A DNA stretch of 64,000 nucleotides from Sphingobacterium sp. SYP-B4668. GTDB taxonomy: Bacteria; Bacteroidota; Bacteroidia; Sphingobacteriales; Sphingobacteriaceae. Position numbers and translations under genes: made by a program. Each line of letters starts with the position of its first letter. Position 1 is the stretch's first letter. This document shows positions 10,081 through 19,388 of this stretch, piece after piece. The stretch lies in assembly GCF_027627455.1 (NCBI RefSeq), contig NZ_CP115483.1:2170001-2234000 (forward strand), in the 5' to 3' direction. A model generated the notes under the pieces. The model was not told the DNA's origin. It ran no database searches and worked only from the letters and a program-made list of their open reading frames with translations.

Positions 10081-11250
10081 TTATTTGGTCACAATCAACC
10101 TCCTTCCCTTGATTATAAATTTTACATCGCCCGTTAGCTCGAGACGGCGTAGCACATCAGATAGATTTTTATACTTAGAGACACTACCTCCGAAGCGCAT
10201 TTGAGGATCTATATTTTGAAATTCGACATCAATATCATACCACCGCTCTATTTTCTTCATGATCGTGACCAGATTTTCATCATTAAAACTGATCATTCCG
10301 TTTTTCCAGTCCAGTGCTACCGAAGTATCTACGGTGACGGTCGTTATCGCATTGTCGGATATCCGAGCTTCCTGTCCTGGAGAGAGCAACTGAGATGTGG
10401 CACTGCCAACGAGCTTCACCCGTACGCTTCCATTGATTAACGTCGTCTTTGCTAGTTTTTCATTTTTGTAGTCCGTTACGTTGAATGCTGTCCCTAATAC
10501 GTGAATTTCTTGGGATTTTGTCTTCACTGAAAAGGGGATTCTTTTACCACTTTTTAGGACAGGTCGCACCTCAAAAAAAGCTTCTCCTTCCAGCAGTACC
10601 GAGCGTTCACTCGGATTGAATCGATTCGGATAGCTAAGTTTGCTTTCCGCATTGAGCGTGACGCGTGTTCCATCTGACAGGATTACGGTATAGTTGCCTC
10701 CTTTTGGTGTATGCAGTTCATTCATAGCGTTTGCTTCTACCGTATTTTGAGGTGACCATACCACGGTACCATCTTGATAAGCAATATCTTCACCGGCATG
10801 TATGGTATTTTGCTTCCCATTCAAATCTATCGTGTGCCCGTCAGCTGTCTTTACATAGGCCCTGTTTTTCCCGGGAACTACTTCCATGACCTGCTTAAAT
10901 ACTTCTGTATCAGTGGTGGGGGCGCGGATTTCGTTTTTCAACTTTATAACAATAAGTGACGCACTTACGACTATCGCCAGTACGGCTACAGCTCTAACAA
11001 ATGGTGAACGAATCAAGGTATGTATACGGTTCGCTCGTTTCTTAGTAGCATGTTCGTTGTATCCGATATGTGCTTTAAGGTTTTTACCAATTTGAGCAGT
11101 GTGCAGTTGCAGACTTTCTTCATCAGGGAGTGTATGCTTATCTTCTAGGTCGATGAGCATAAAAGCCTCCACCAATAAGCGTTCATCAGCATTAGCAGTA
11201 CCATTCCGATATTTGGTAATCAGCATGGCTGCATCATATTTCTTTTCCAT
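10081..11250 (-). CDS. FecR-family anti-sigma factor with DUF4974-type C-terminus
   Basis: An inner-membrane regulator that relays a signal from the STN domain of the SusC protein to the ECF sigma factor. The N-terminal cytoplasmic part (about residues 1-80) is followed by one membrane segment (AVAVLAIVVSASLIVIKL). The periplasmic FecR domain has the typical LHTPKGGNYTVILSDGTRVTLNAESKLSYP block, and the C-terminal region (MKKIERWYDIDVEF) matches the DUF4974 type. Length 389 is normal. It lies between the sigma gene and susC, all on the minus strand, with 228 nt to the sigma gene and 148 nt to susC, so extra promoters are possible. Confidence 0.94.
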   Translation of the reverse strand: MEKKYDAAMLITKYRNGTANADERLLVEAFMLIDLEDKHTLPDEESLQLHTAQIGKNLKAHIGYNEHATKKRANRIHTLIRSPFVRAVAVLAIVVSASLIVIKLKNEIRAPTTDTEVFKQVMEVVPGKNRAYVKTADGHTIDLNGKQNTIHAGEDIAYQDGTVVWSPQNTVEANAMNELHTPKGGNYTVILSDGTRVTLNAESKLSYPNRFNPSERSVLLEGEAFFEVRPVLKSGKRIPFSVKTKSQEIHVLGTAFNVTDYKNEKLAKTTLINGSVRVKLVGSATSQLLSPGQEARISDNAITTVTVDTSVALDWKNGMISFNDENLVTIMKKIERWYDIDVEFQNIDPQMRFGGSVSKYKNLSDVLRRLELTGDVKFIIKGRRLIVTK

Positions 11251-11478
11251 ACAATGAGTTGGTTTAGTACTTCTACTATATTGTAGGTTTACGAGAAGAT
11301 AATCCCAGACAAAAAAATAAAAAAACAGACAATCTTTTTGAACTTATATTTTGAAAATAATCCTCGTGTATTTTAGACAAAAATAATATGTCTTTGGAGG
11401 TGATAGCAATGTTGTTACGACAGGGAAACGGTTCTATTAAAAGTACCCCAAATTGACAGATGTATCTTTAAGTAGGTT

Positions 11479-12054
11479 TTAAATAAGAAAGATTAACCAG
11501 AAGAATTTGCCCAGTTGTTTTCGCAATATATGATTGGCATTGTTGATTTGGTTTTGAACTGTCTTTTTCGAAATGTTTAGTTTTGCAGCTATTTCCGCTG
11601 TAGTTAGATGTTCCCTGTAGTTTAACAGGAAGACTATTTTCATTTTTTGCGGTAGCTTTTCTATCTGCTCTTCTACCATCTGCAGTACCTCACGCTCCGC
11701 TACAACATTGTCTGTTTGCCATTCCGATCGATCTAGAAATGCTTGAAATCGGATCATATAGTCCTGTCTGACCTTTTGTCGGTCTATCCAGTCGAAGAAA
11801 CGGTAACGCAGCGCACTGAAAAGGTAGCTTTCTAACGAAGATTTCAACGCTGTAGATTCTCTTTTCTCCCACAGGCTCATCATGATATCTTGCACCAAAT
11901 CGGCAGCTAAATCCTCATTTTTGACCAGGTTGCATGCAAATAGATACAGAGGTGTTTGATAGCGCTCGTAGATTTGCATAAAAGCGGCCTTATCCGACGA
12001 TTTCAGTAATTCCAAAAGTTGGTGGTCAGTACGATAAGATTCTTCTTGCTGCAT
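11479..12054 (-). CDS. ECF RNA polymerase sigma factor, FecI-like
   Basis: A sigma-70-family factor of the Bacteroidota FecI-like group that should direct transcription of the downstream SusCD genes when released by the FecR-like protein. Region 2 is seen in FMQIYERYQTPLYLFA and DLVQDIMMSLWEKR. Region 4 is seen as a helix-turn-helix in LTTAEIAAKLNISKKTVQNQINNA near the C-terminus. The length of 191 residues is typical. It heads the minus-strand cell-surface-signalling cluster. Confidence 0.95.
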   Translation of the reverse strand: MQQEESYRTDHQLLELLKSSDKAAFMQIYERYQTPLYLFACNLVKNEDLAADLVQDIMMSLWEKRESTALKSSLESYLFSALRYRFFDWIDRQKVRQDYMIRFQAFLDRSEWQTDNVVAEREVLQMVEEQIEKLPQKMKIVFLLNYREHLTTAEIAAKLNISKKTVQNQINNANHILRKQLGKFFWLIFLI

Positions 12055-12180
12055 GAACTATTATGGCTCATTTGATAGGCGCCGATGCAAATAAAACAAT
12101 AACCGCACAACATTCCAATGCTTTTTTGTAAAAATCAAAGTATAACTTATGTTGTCGAACTAATTGTATCCGCTGATTTT

Positions 12181-12519
12181 CTATTTTAAAGCGTAGTAGC
12201 AGCTTTGGCTATAAAGGTGTTGCAAGTTTTTCTTTGAAATCCAATTGTATTTTTTTAGCATAAACTGTTCAAATAGACCAGTATCGACAAATTGAATTTC
12301 TGACCCTACATGCAGCATTGGATTATCGAATACAAAACGATTTGCAGCTTTATTGACTTCTTTACAGACTGTATTGCATTTTTCCAGCTGGAGTCTATCT
12401 AGGTCTGGAAATTTTGTCGCCAATCGACCATCAATATCCATCAGCCAATTCTCTCCAAATTCCATTGACAAGTCGAGACTGTGGTTTAATATGTCGCCCG
12501 TTAGATCCATTTGATGCAT
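12181..12519 (-). CDS. Small conserved-looking protein of unknown function
   Basis: A 112-residue protein without signal peptide or membrane segment. The sequence is rich in charged and aromatic residues and looks like a folded cytosolic protein (GENWLMDIDGRLATKFP, KCNTVCKEVNKAANRFVFDN, LYSQSCYYALK) rather than chance translation. Two Cys occur near residues 48 and 52. Two in-frame ATGs are possible (12519 and 12510); the second gives MDLTGDILNHSLD. No family is recognised. It lies divergent from the sialic-acid-like island and 126 nt upstream of the sigma gene on the same strand, but nothing links it to either. Confidence 0.7.
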   Translation of the reverse strand: MHQMDLTGDILNHSLDLSMEFGENWLMDIDGRLATKFPDLDRLQLEKCNTVCKEVNKAANRFVFDNPMLHVGSEIQFVDTGLFEQFMLKKYNWISKKNLQHLYSQSCYYALK

Positions 12520-12722
12520 TTGAAGTTTTTTGTCATCCTTCCCCTAAAGTTACTATAACTTCTTGACAAAGCAATTGGTGTAAGTTATTAAACTCTAAAA
12601 TGTAAAGCTTTCACTTTTCGATTCATAGATTGTATATTGTTTCAGTTATATAAGTATTACATATTAATTTTATTGAATTACAACCATTAAATAGGTTTTT
12701 TAATATTTTTTTGAAATAATAA

Positions 12723-12769
12723 TTTGTTTGATTCAAAATAAGCTTTACATTTACATATGTAGTACATAT
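12723..12769 (+). promoter_or_regulatory. Promoter and GntR-type operator upstream of the lyase gene
   Basis: A TTTG box (12723-12726) and a TACATTTA box (12746-12753) lie 19 nt apart, close to the Bacteroidota TTTG / TAnnTTTG promoter. One nucleotide later lies the perfect palindrome ATATGTAGTACATAT (12755-12769), so the operator would overlap the transcription start. It ends 29 nt before the ATG. The core GT-N3-AC is the type bound by FCD-subfamily GntR proteins, one of which is encoded at 18515-19213. The same palindrome with the same flank lies at 19345-19359. Confidence 0.8.
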
Positions 12770-12798
12770 TTATTATAAACCTAACTACATTAAAATAT

Positions 12799-13701
12799 AT
12801 GGATAGAGATAACTTATTTAAGGGCCTTTGGCCTGCCTTATTCACGCCTGTGGATGAAAATGAAATGCCAGAATTGGATCAGCTATGTAGCTTGTGCGAA
12901 TTATTGATCAATCAGGGAATAGATGGATTGTATGTGTTGGGTTCTACTGGCCAAGGAGTGTTGTTTCAAGAAAGTGACCGGAAGCAGGTACTAGACATGG
13001 TGATGCAAGTAGTCGGAAATCGAGTTCCCGTGATGGTGCAGGTTGGCGCATTGACTACTCGGGCGTCTATCAATTTGGCCGAACATGCTGCCAAGTCGGG
13101 AGTAGCTGCAGTATCTTCGGTAGGGCCTATTTATTTTTCGGGTGGCCCAAATATGGCAATACAGCACTATACTGAAATAGCGAAGGCTGCACAATTACCC
13201 TTCTTCCCTTATCAATTGGGAAACAATTCTATTCCGGGAAATATAGATAGTTTTATTGAACGAGTGCTCGAAATTCCCTTTATTGAAGGAATGAAGTTGA
13301 CTACTGGAAATCTTCTGGAAATCAGTCGTGTACAGAATTGTTCGCAAGGTCGGCTAAAGTTATTTAGTGGAGCGGATGAACTGATGTGTCAGGCGGCATT
13401 ATCAGGTACGGTGGGAGCAATTGGTACCTTTTATAATCTTTGGGGGAGCGAGTGTAAATTTGTGTTAGAGGAATTCAAGCAAGGGAATTTCAACTTGGCT
13501 GAGACATTTATGCTTCAATTTCAGCAGGTAATCGATCGAGTCCTCCCTAATATTTGGACATTTCTTAGACAAGCTATGATAATGAAGCACAGTATTGATA
13601 TTGGTGCTACCGTGTCCCCGCTGGGGAGAGGGCAAACACCATGGGCCAACAGCGAGGTCGCCTCTATCCTTGACGATATAGATAAGGTGTTGAAGGGGTG
13701 A
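12799..13701 (+). CDS. DHDPS/N-acetylneuraminate lyase family aldolase
   Basis: A class I aldolase of the dihydrodipicolinate synthase / N-acetylneuraminate lyase superfamily, 300 residues. Such enzymes cleave or form a C-C bond with pyruvate through a lysine Schiff base. The catalytic Tyr and Lys are visible as Y138 (PFFPYQL) and K166 (EGMKLTTG). The carboxylate-binding loop reads LGSTGQG (48-53 region) where GSTGE is usual. There is no signal peptide. It is the first gene of the 30-kb island, directly behind the promoter and operator, and is followed after 57 nt by susC. Known: NanA-type lyases start sialic acid catabolism. Inference: it splits a nonulosonate or other 2-keto-3-deoxy sugar acid. 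The exact substrate cannot be read from sequence. Confidence 0.88.
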   Translation: MDRDNLFKGLWPALFTPVDENEMPELDQLCSLCELLINQGIDGLYVLGSTGQGVLFQESDRKQVLDMVMQVVGNRVPVMVQVGALTTRASINLAEHAAKSGVAAVSSVGPIYFSGGPNMAIQHYTEIAKAAQLPFFPYQLGNNSIPGNIDSFIERVLEIPFIEGMKLTTGNLLEISRVQNCSQGRLKLFSGADELMCQAALSGTVGAIGTFYNLWGSECKFVLEEFKQGNFNLAETFMLQFQQVIDRVLPNIWTFLRQAMIMKHSIDIGATVSPLGRGQTPWANSEVASILDDIDKVLKG

Positions 13702-13758
13702 ACTATTCCCGAGTAGGATAAAACCAAGATAAATCTATAAACTAACAAACAGTAAATT

Positions 13759-16700
13759 ATGAAAGCCAATGAAAATTTGTACAAAATAGTAGTGGTTTTT
13801 TTGATGATGTTTCTTACTGGATTTGTACATGCACAGATTCAGATAAAAGGAAGAGTCACTGACGAACAAAATGAAAAACTAACAGGAGTGACCATTACTG
13901 AAAAAGGAACAGCAAATGCTACATCAACAGATGAGAATGGCCTATTTTCGATGACGATAGCTTCTGCGAACACCCACTTGGTAATCAACTATGTCGGTAA
14001 GCAGTCCCTTGAATTAAGTGTGGGGAATCAAAGAGAAATCCATGTTATATTGAAAGATGATAATCGCAATATAGATGAAGTTTTGGTAATTGGATATGGT
14101 ACGCAGTCTAGAGAGACCTTGACTACCTCCGTATCAAAATTGGATAAAAAAGTCTTAGAAAATGTCCCCTATGCAAATGTGGCGAGTGCACTTCAAGGAA
14201 CTTTGCCGGGGGTTAGGGTTCAAAGTACTTCTGGTCAACCCGGAGCAACCCCTCGAGTTATTGTAAGAGGGGGTACATCCATCAACAATCCAAACGGCGC
14301 AACACCGCTTTACATTGTGGACGGTATCGTGCGATCTGACATCAACAATATTAATGCTAACGACATCGAGTCCTTACAAGTTCTTAAAGATGCCGCTTCA
14401 ACTGCTATTTATGGAGCGAGAGGAGCTAATGGGGTTGTATTGGTGACTACCAAATCGGGAAAAGAAGGTAGGGTACAAATCAACTATAGCTATGACCTAG
14501 GGGTTTCTAATCTGCAAAAGAAGTTTAAATTGTTGGATGCAGGAGATTACATATACTACCAGCGGTTGGGCATTGCGGCACGAGCTAAACAGGACCCTTC
14601 ACAATTAGCAAAGTTGTCACTGCCCACAAGCGCAGGTACGGGCAATGATTTAACCAATAAGACTGGGTATACCACCCAATATTTGTCAGAATCAAATAAG
14701 CACAAATTGAACGAGGGATGGCAAAGTATGCCAGACCCCATAGACCCCACTAAAACCATTATCTTCCAGAATACAAATTACCAGGACGTATTGTTTAATA
14801 CAGGATACACCAATAATCATAATCTCTCCGTGGCAGGAGGCAGTGAAAAAGCCAAATTTAATCTCGGGTTGGGCTACTTGGATAATGAGGGTATAGCGAT
14901 ATCAACCGATTATAAACGCTTGTCGGTCAATATGAATGGTGAGGTGCAGGCTACCTCTGATCTTAGTGTATTCGGAAGGTTGTTGTATTCAAACATGAGG
15001 AACAAACAAGTATTTGGTGCAGAGAATAATATGTTCGGTCGGTCTTTGGCACTTGCTCCAACGGCCAAGTATCGATTTGAAGATGGCACACTGGCCCCAG
15101 GGCTTAACAGTTCTATGGGTAATCCAGAGTATTACGCGAGTACACAAGATGCGAAAAATAGTCTAGACAATTTAGCTATATCAGTAGGTGGTAAATGGGA
15201 TATTTTACCTGGATTGAACTTCTCTCCACAATTGTCGTTGTATCAGGTCATGGGAGCCAAGCGACTTTTTCAGAAAGGGTATTATAATGGTCCCACTCAA
15301 TTTGTAGATTCGCGAAATGCGTCGGGGGAATATACCAAAATGCTGCAGTATCAGGCGGATGGAGTGTTCTCCTACGAACGAACATTTGCTGACAAGCATC
15401 AATTGGAAGCAAAGCTTGGGTTTTCCTACTTTCAGACTGAAAATTCGAGCTTATCTGCTGCCGGAAGAGGAGCAGCATCAGATTTAATTCCTACGTTGAA
15501 TGGGTCGGCAGAACCTGTGTCCGTAAATGGGGTAGAGAGCGATTTGCGCATCATCGGTTATTTTTCGAGAATCAATTACAACTTCGATCAAAAATACCTC
15601 TTATCCTTAAACATGCGTTATGACGGGGCTTCCAATCTTGGTAATCAAAAATGGGGCTTCTTCCCGGGAGTGTCTGCAGGTTGGAATATACATCGAGAAG
15701 AATTCTGGGATAGCCTCGCGCCTGTAATGTCTCAGTTCAAACTTCGAGCAAGCTATGGGGTCAATGGTAATATTGGTATCTTGGGGCCTTATGATGCCCA
15801 AGGTCAGTATAGTGTAGGGGCTCGGTATGCTGGTGCCGCCGCTATTCAGAATACAGTGTTATCCAATCCGGATTTAACTTGGGAAGAATCCAAGACATTA
15901 AATTTTGGAGCTGATATCGGCTTTTTTAATGGCCGGTTGAATTTATTGGTTGATGTGTATCGTAGGATTACCGATAATCTTTTGACTAATATGTCTTTAC
16001 CGCATTCTACGGGGTTTGCAAGTATTCTTACAAATCTAGGGAGCTTGGAAAATAAAGGCGTAGAATTAGATTTATCAGCTAGAGTACTTCCCAAAAATTC
16101 TATATTAGGCTGGGATATCTCTTTAAACGCTGCTAAAGTGAAAAATAAAATTCACAAGCTTCCTTATAACGGTGTCGATCGTAATCGTATAGGTGGAGAT
16201 TATGTGTATATACCCGCTACAGGTGACTATGGCTGGGTGGGCGGTCTGCAGGAAGACGGAAGGATAGGAGACTTATATGCGTACCATCAGTTGGGAATTT
16301 ATACGACTGATGAAGAGGCCGCCAAAGGACCTAAAGATTTATTAGTACCACTCAATGACAAAACCAAGTTTGGAGGAGATGTAAATTGGCAAGACGTGGA
16401 TGGCAACGGTGAAATCGATTCGCGAGATAGAGTGTATGTAGGGAATATATATCCCGTCTGGACAGGAGGGGTTACCAATTCTTTCAGTTATAAGGGAGTC
16501 GGCCTGTCTGTGCGTATGGATTATACAACTGGTCATACCATTTACAATTATACAGAAGCGACAAGCGTGGGGCAATTTCAAGGAGAAAATGGATTGTCTG
16601 CAAGTCTTTTGGATTCGTGGCAAAAGGCCGGGGATGTCACCACAATACCCCGGATATACTGGGCCGACCAACAGGCTCGCAGTAATGTGTTTAGAGGAAA

Positions 16701-16938
16701 TTCATATTATTATGAAAAAGGCAATTATCTTGCTGTACGAGAGGTCACACTCAGTTATCTTTTTGCAGATCATATATTGGAAAGGTTGAAAGTTAGTCAG
16801 TTGCGTCTAAATGTGACCGGCAATAATTTACACTATTTTACTAAGTATAAGGGTTTGAATCCTGAAGAGGGAGGGACAGACAATGGACGTTACCCAATAC
16901 CTAGGACAATCATCTTTGGCGCAAGCATTACATTTTAA
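13759..16938 (+). CDS. SusC/RagA-family TonB-dependent transporter (island pair 1)
   Basis: An outer-membrane glycan importer of 1059 residues. A signal peptide (to FVHA-Q) is followed by a carboxypeptidase-regulatory-like domain (about residues 27-110), a TonB-box-like NIDEVLVIGYGTQ, the plug (SALQGTLPGVRVQSTSGQPG, LKDAASTAIYGARGANGV) and a barrel ending in IIFGASITF. No STN domain is present, so it is not a surface-signalling receptor. Regulation is expected at the upstream operator. Its susD partner starts 9 nt after the stop. Confidence 0.95.
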   Translation: MKANENLYKIVVVFLMMFLTGFVHAQIQIKGRVTDEQNEKLTGVTITEKGTANATSTDENGLFSMTIASANTHLVINYVGKQSLELSVGNQREIHVILKDDNRNIDEVLVIGYGTQSRETLTTSVSKLDKKVLENVPYANVASALQGTLPGVRVQSTSGQPGATPRVIVRGGTSINNPNGATPLYIVDGIVRSDINNINANDIESLQVLKDAASTAIYGARGANGVVLVTTKSGKEGRVQINYSYDLGVSNLQKKFKLLDAGDYIYYQRLGIAARAKQDPSQLAKLSLPTSAGTGNDLTNKTGYTTQYLSESNKHKLNEGWQSMPDPIDPTKTIIFQNTNYQDVLFNTGYTNNHNLSVAGGSEKAKFNLGLGYLDNEGIAISTDYKRLSVNMNGEVQATSDLSVFGRLLYSNMRNKQVFGAENNMFGRSLALAPTAKYRFEDGTLAPGLNSSMGNPEYYASTQDAKNSLDNLAISVGGKWDILPGLNFSPQLSLYQVMGAKRLFQKGYYNGPTQFVDSRNASGEYTKMLQYQADGVFSYERTFADKHQLEAKLGFSYFQTENSSLSAAGRGAASDLIPTLNGSAEPVSVNGVESDLRIIGYFSRINYNFDQKYLLSLNMRYDGASNLGNQKWGFFPGVSAGWNIHREEFWDSLAPVMSQFKLRASYGVNGNIGILGPYDAQGQYSVGARYAGAAAIQNTVLSNPDLTWEESKTLNFGADIGFFNGRLNLLVDVYRRITDNLLTNMSLPHSTGFASILTNLGSLENKGVELDLSARVLPKNSILGWDISLNAAKVKNKIHKLPYNGVDRNRIGGDYVYIPATGDYGWVGGLQEDGRIGDLYAYHQLGIYTTDEEAAKGPKDLLVPLNDKTKFGGDVNWQDVDGNGEIDSRDRVYVGNIYPVWTGGVTNSFSYKGVGLSVRMDYTTGHTIYNYTEATSVGQFQGENGLSASLLDSWQKAGDVTTIPRIYWADQQARSNVFRGNSYYYEKGNYLAVREVTLSYLFADHILERLKVSQLRLNVTGNNLHYFTKYKGLNPEEGGTDNGRYPIPRTIIFGASITF

Positions 16939-16947
16939 GAAAAAGCA

Positions 16948-18456
16948 ATGGTTATGAAAAAAGTAGTTAGAAACATAGTAGTAGTATTTATATTGATTGG
17001 GGTATTGGGGGCTTGTACCAAGAGCCTGGAATTGGATCCTATAAGTCAAATCTCCAATCAATCCTTTTGGAAAACAGAAAATGATGTGACCGGCGCGCTT
17101 AATGGTATGTATGTACGTCTGCGCACTCAAGCAGTGGGCAACCTGTTTGTTTGGGGAGAGGCTCGATCGGATATGATGGATCGGAGCTTGGCAGGCACTG
17201 CGGGCTATCAGTTGTTCTACCTTAATGAGCTCGATCGCTCCAATGTTGGCACTATCTATGGCATGGGCTCCTCTACCTGGCAAGGTATGTATACCGTGGT
17301 ACATGATGCCAACTTATTGTTGAAATATGCACCGACCATTTCATTTTCCTCTGAGGCTGGTAAAAACCAGATATTGGCCGAAGCATATGCCATGCGAGCC
17401 TACGCATATTTTGTGATGACTCGCACCTGGGGAGATCTTCCGCTTGTTATAGAGCCGACAGAAGGGTATAAGCCTGATGTGATTATGAGGGAGCGTACTT
17501 CGAAGGAGCAGATTATGGCACAAATTAAGTCCGATTTAGAGTCCGCTTTGGTTTTATTCCCTAATAGTAATTTCAAGACGGGGCGCAATATGTGGTCTCG
17601 ACCCGCTACCCAAGCACTCAAAGCCGAAGTGTCGTTGTGGTCTGCAAAAGTATTAAAAGGAGGCAATGCTGATTTCCAAGCAGCTTTGACAGCAATAGAA
17701 GAAGTAGAAAAGGCAGATGTCGGCTTATTGGACAATTATGCGTCCATATTTGATTATACAAATAAGGGGAATAAAGAGATTGTAATGGCTATTCGTTTCC
17801 AAGATATTGAAGCCACGGATAATATTTATATGAATATGTATATCGAAAGCACATACATGAATAATACAACCGATCAAGCCACCAAAGACTTGATAGGGGT
17901 AGTAGGAGGCTTCCCCTTTTGGACGCTAAGTGAGAGGGTTAGAAAGCAATTTATTGCTACTGATCAACGGCAGTTGGGAACGTTTATTGATATTAATATC
18001 CCCGATAATAAGGGAGGGAGTGTGTATTATGGTACCGTCGTGTCTAAATTCAACGGTACGGTTATTGGAGGTGTAAGGCGTTTCTTAGACGACTATGTTT
18101 TATATAGATATGCGGATATACTTTTGATGAAGGCCGAGGCCCAGAATGCTTTAGGCATAGACCCCTCCGAAGCGATGAATAAAGTCCGGAAAAGAGCATA
18201 CGGAGCTGACTATCTTAACCATACGTTCGTCAACAAATCCAAAGCAGAAAATGATGAATCCATTTTACAGGAACGCTTATTGGAATTAGCGGTAGAGGGC
18301 AAGCGCTGGTGGGATTTGGTCCGATTTGAAAAAGCATTCGACCTAGTGCCTTCGTTGGTAGACAGAAAAGGAAAGAACTACCTCCTTTTGTTTCCTATAT
18401 CTGAGACAACCTTAAGCTTGGAACCTAAAGTCCAACAGAATCCAGGATACAATTAA
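16948..18456 (+). CDS. SusD/RagB-family surface lipoprotein (island pair 1)
   Basis: The glycan-binding lid of SusC pair 1. The signal peptide ends in GVLGAC with lipidated C23. SusD features are AYAMRAYAYFVMTRTWGDLPLV and the C-terminal LLELAVEGKRWWDLVRFEKAF and NPGYN ending. Length is 502 residues. Two starts two codons apart (16948, 16954) are equally possible; the second gives the more usual MKK beginning. It is convergent with the gntR regulator, and a double hairpin ends the transcript. Confidence 0.94.
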   Translation: MVMKKVVRNIVVVFILIGVLGACTKSLELDPISQISNQSFWKTENDVTGALNGMYVRLRTQAVGNLFVWGEARSDMMDRSLAGTAGYQLFYLNELDRSNVGTIYGMGSSTWQGMYTVVHDANLLLKYAPTISFSSEAGKNQILAEAYAMRAYAYFVMTRTWGDLPLVIEPTEGYKPDVIMRERTSKEQIMAQIKSDLESALVLFPNSNFKTGRNMWSRPATQALKAEVSLWSAKVLKGGNADFQAALTAIEEVEKADVGLLDNYASIFDYTNKGNKEIVMAIRFQDIEATDNIYMNMYIESTYMNNTTDQATKDLIGVVGGFPFWTLSERVRKQFIATDQRQLGTFIDINIPDNKGGSVYYGTVVSKFNGTVIGGVRRFLDDYVLYRYADILLMKAEAQNALGIDPSEAMNKVRKRAYGADYLNHTFVNKSKAENDESILQERLLELAVEGKRWWDLVRFEKAFDLVPSLVDRKGKNYLLLFPISETTLSLEPKVQQNPGYN

Positions 18457-18459
18457 TCG

Positions 18460-18519
18460 ATATCCCGAAAAAGGGATATTCTACAATAAATAAGCTGTAA
18501 TAAATAATTACAGCTTATT
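18460..18519. terminator. Double hairpin, bidirectional terminator between susD and gntR
   Basis: The first hairpin (ATATCCC 18460-18466 with GGGATAT 18473-18479) is followed by a 13-bp perfect stem (AATAAGCTGTAAT, 18489-18501, with ATTACAGCTTATT, 18507-18519, loop 5 nt). The second overlaps the stop codon of the minus-strand gntR gene and can serve both directions. Confidence 0.8.
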
Positions 18520-19213
18520 TTATTTGTTCGAAGTATTGCATAAGGTGCTTATGCATGTTCACCCGAAATTCTTCTGCAGTACCGTTGCGCAGGATATTCA
18601 AAAGTACTTTGTGGGAGACGTAATCCTCATTTTCCTCTTGACTCCGAATGTGAAGGCCATTGTTCATGTAATCAAATATAGGCATTAGTATCTTTTGGAA
18701 ACGCTCAATGGTATTGTTGCCTGATATCTGATATAGCATCGAGTGGAATTCTATATCGAATTTTAGCCTCTCATTTTTATTGACGGCAGATTGTTCCTTT
18801 GCTATAATAGTTTCAAGCTTCTTGAGATCTTCGTCCGTTCGACGGACGAATAGTAAGTCTGCAATACCCATTTCAATAACCAAACGCAGTTCAAAAAAGT
18901 CCTGCATGGTTTCTTGATTCAATAGGCGGGGATTGAGCACCCTGTTCATATTCTGCAATACATCAGGTTGTGTGATAATCATTCCTCGATTCTTACGCGA
19001 TTCGATGATACCAAGTGTCTTAAAACGGGTCAATGCTTCGCGCATTGCCGTTCGGCTTACACCCATAGCTTCTGCCAGTTCGATTTCTTTTGGTATGGAA
19101 TCTCCTGGAGCAAAATTTTCGTTGCGAAAATATTCATGGAGATTCATTTCGATCCTGTCGACCTGAGTCATGTTTTCGATAGGCCTAATGCCTTGTAGTT
19201 TTTCCTCATTCAT
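18515..19213 (-). CDS. FadR/FCD-subfamily GntR transcriptional regulator
   Basis: A 232-residue regulator. The N-terminal winged helix is visible (IPKEIELAEAMGVSRTAMRE, then LGIIESRKNRGMII). The C-terminal FCD ligand-binding domain has the metal-binding Asp and His residues in FDIEFHSML, SHKVLLNIL and NMHKHLMQYF. FCD regulators sense small acids, including sialic acid in NanR-type members. The ATG at 19213 is preferred; an upstream TTG at 19225 would run into the palindrome 19228-19242. It is the only minus-strand gene in the island and diverges from the first BNR gene. Inference: it binds the ATAwGT-N3-ACwTAT sites of the island and its own promoter. Confidence 0.93.
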   Translation of the reverse strand: MNEEKLQGIRPIENMTQVDRIEMNLHEYFRNENFAPGDSIPKEIELAEAMGVSRTAMREALTRFKTLGIIESRKNRGMIITQPDVLQNMNRVLNPRLLNQETMQDFFELRLVIEMGIADLLFVRRTDEDLKKLETIIAKEQSAVNKNERLKFDIEFHSMLYQISGNNTIERFQKILMPIFDYMNNGLHIRSQEENEDYVSHKVLLNILRNGTAEEFRVNMHKHLMQYFEQIK

Positions 19214-19227
19214 ATGATATTGCAAAT

Positions 19228-19242
19228 ATAAGTATTACTTAT
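19228..19242. promoter_or_regulatory. Palindromic operator in front of gntR (probable autoregulation)
   Basis: The sequence ATAAGTATTACTTAT is a perfect 7-bp inverted repeat around one central base, with the GT-N3-AC core of FCD-type GntR operators. It lies 14 nt upstream of the gntR ATG, inside its presumed 5' region. Confidence 0.7.
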
Positions 19243-19335
19243 TTTAATGAAAATTTATTATTCATTAATTCTTATATATAAGCGTGTTGGATTTTTTCAA
19301 ATTTTATTTGACATTCTATCTTATTATTCTTAGCT

Positions 19336-19359
19336 TAGATTTAAATATGTAGTACATAT
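19336..19359 (+). promoter_or_regulatory. -7-like box and GntR-type operator upstream of the first BNR gene
   Basis: A TAGATTTA box (19336-19343), one spacer nucleotide, and the perfect palindrome ATATGTAGTACATAT (19345-19359) are arranged exactly as in front of the lyase gene. The palindrome ends 29 nt before the ATG in both places. I see no TTTG at the ideal distance; one lies at 19307-19310. Confidence 0.78.
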
Positions 19360-19388
19360 TTATTTTTATTAAACCTTAATACACAATT

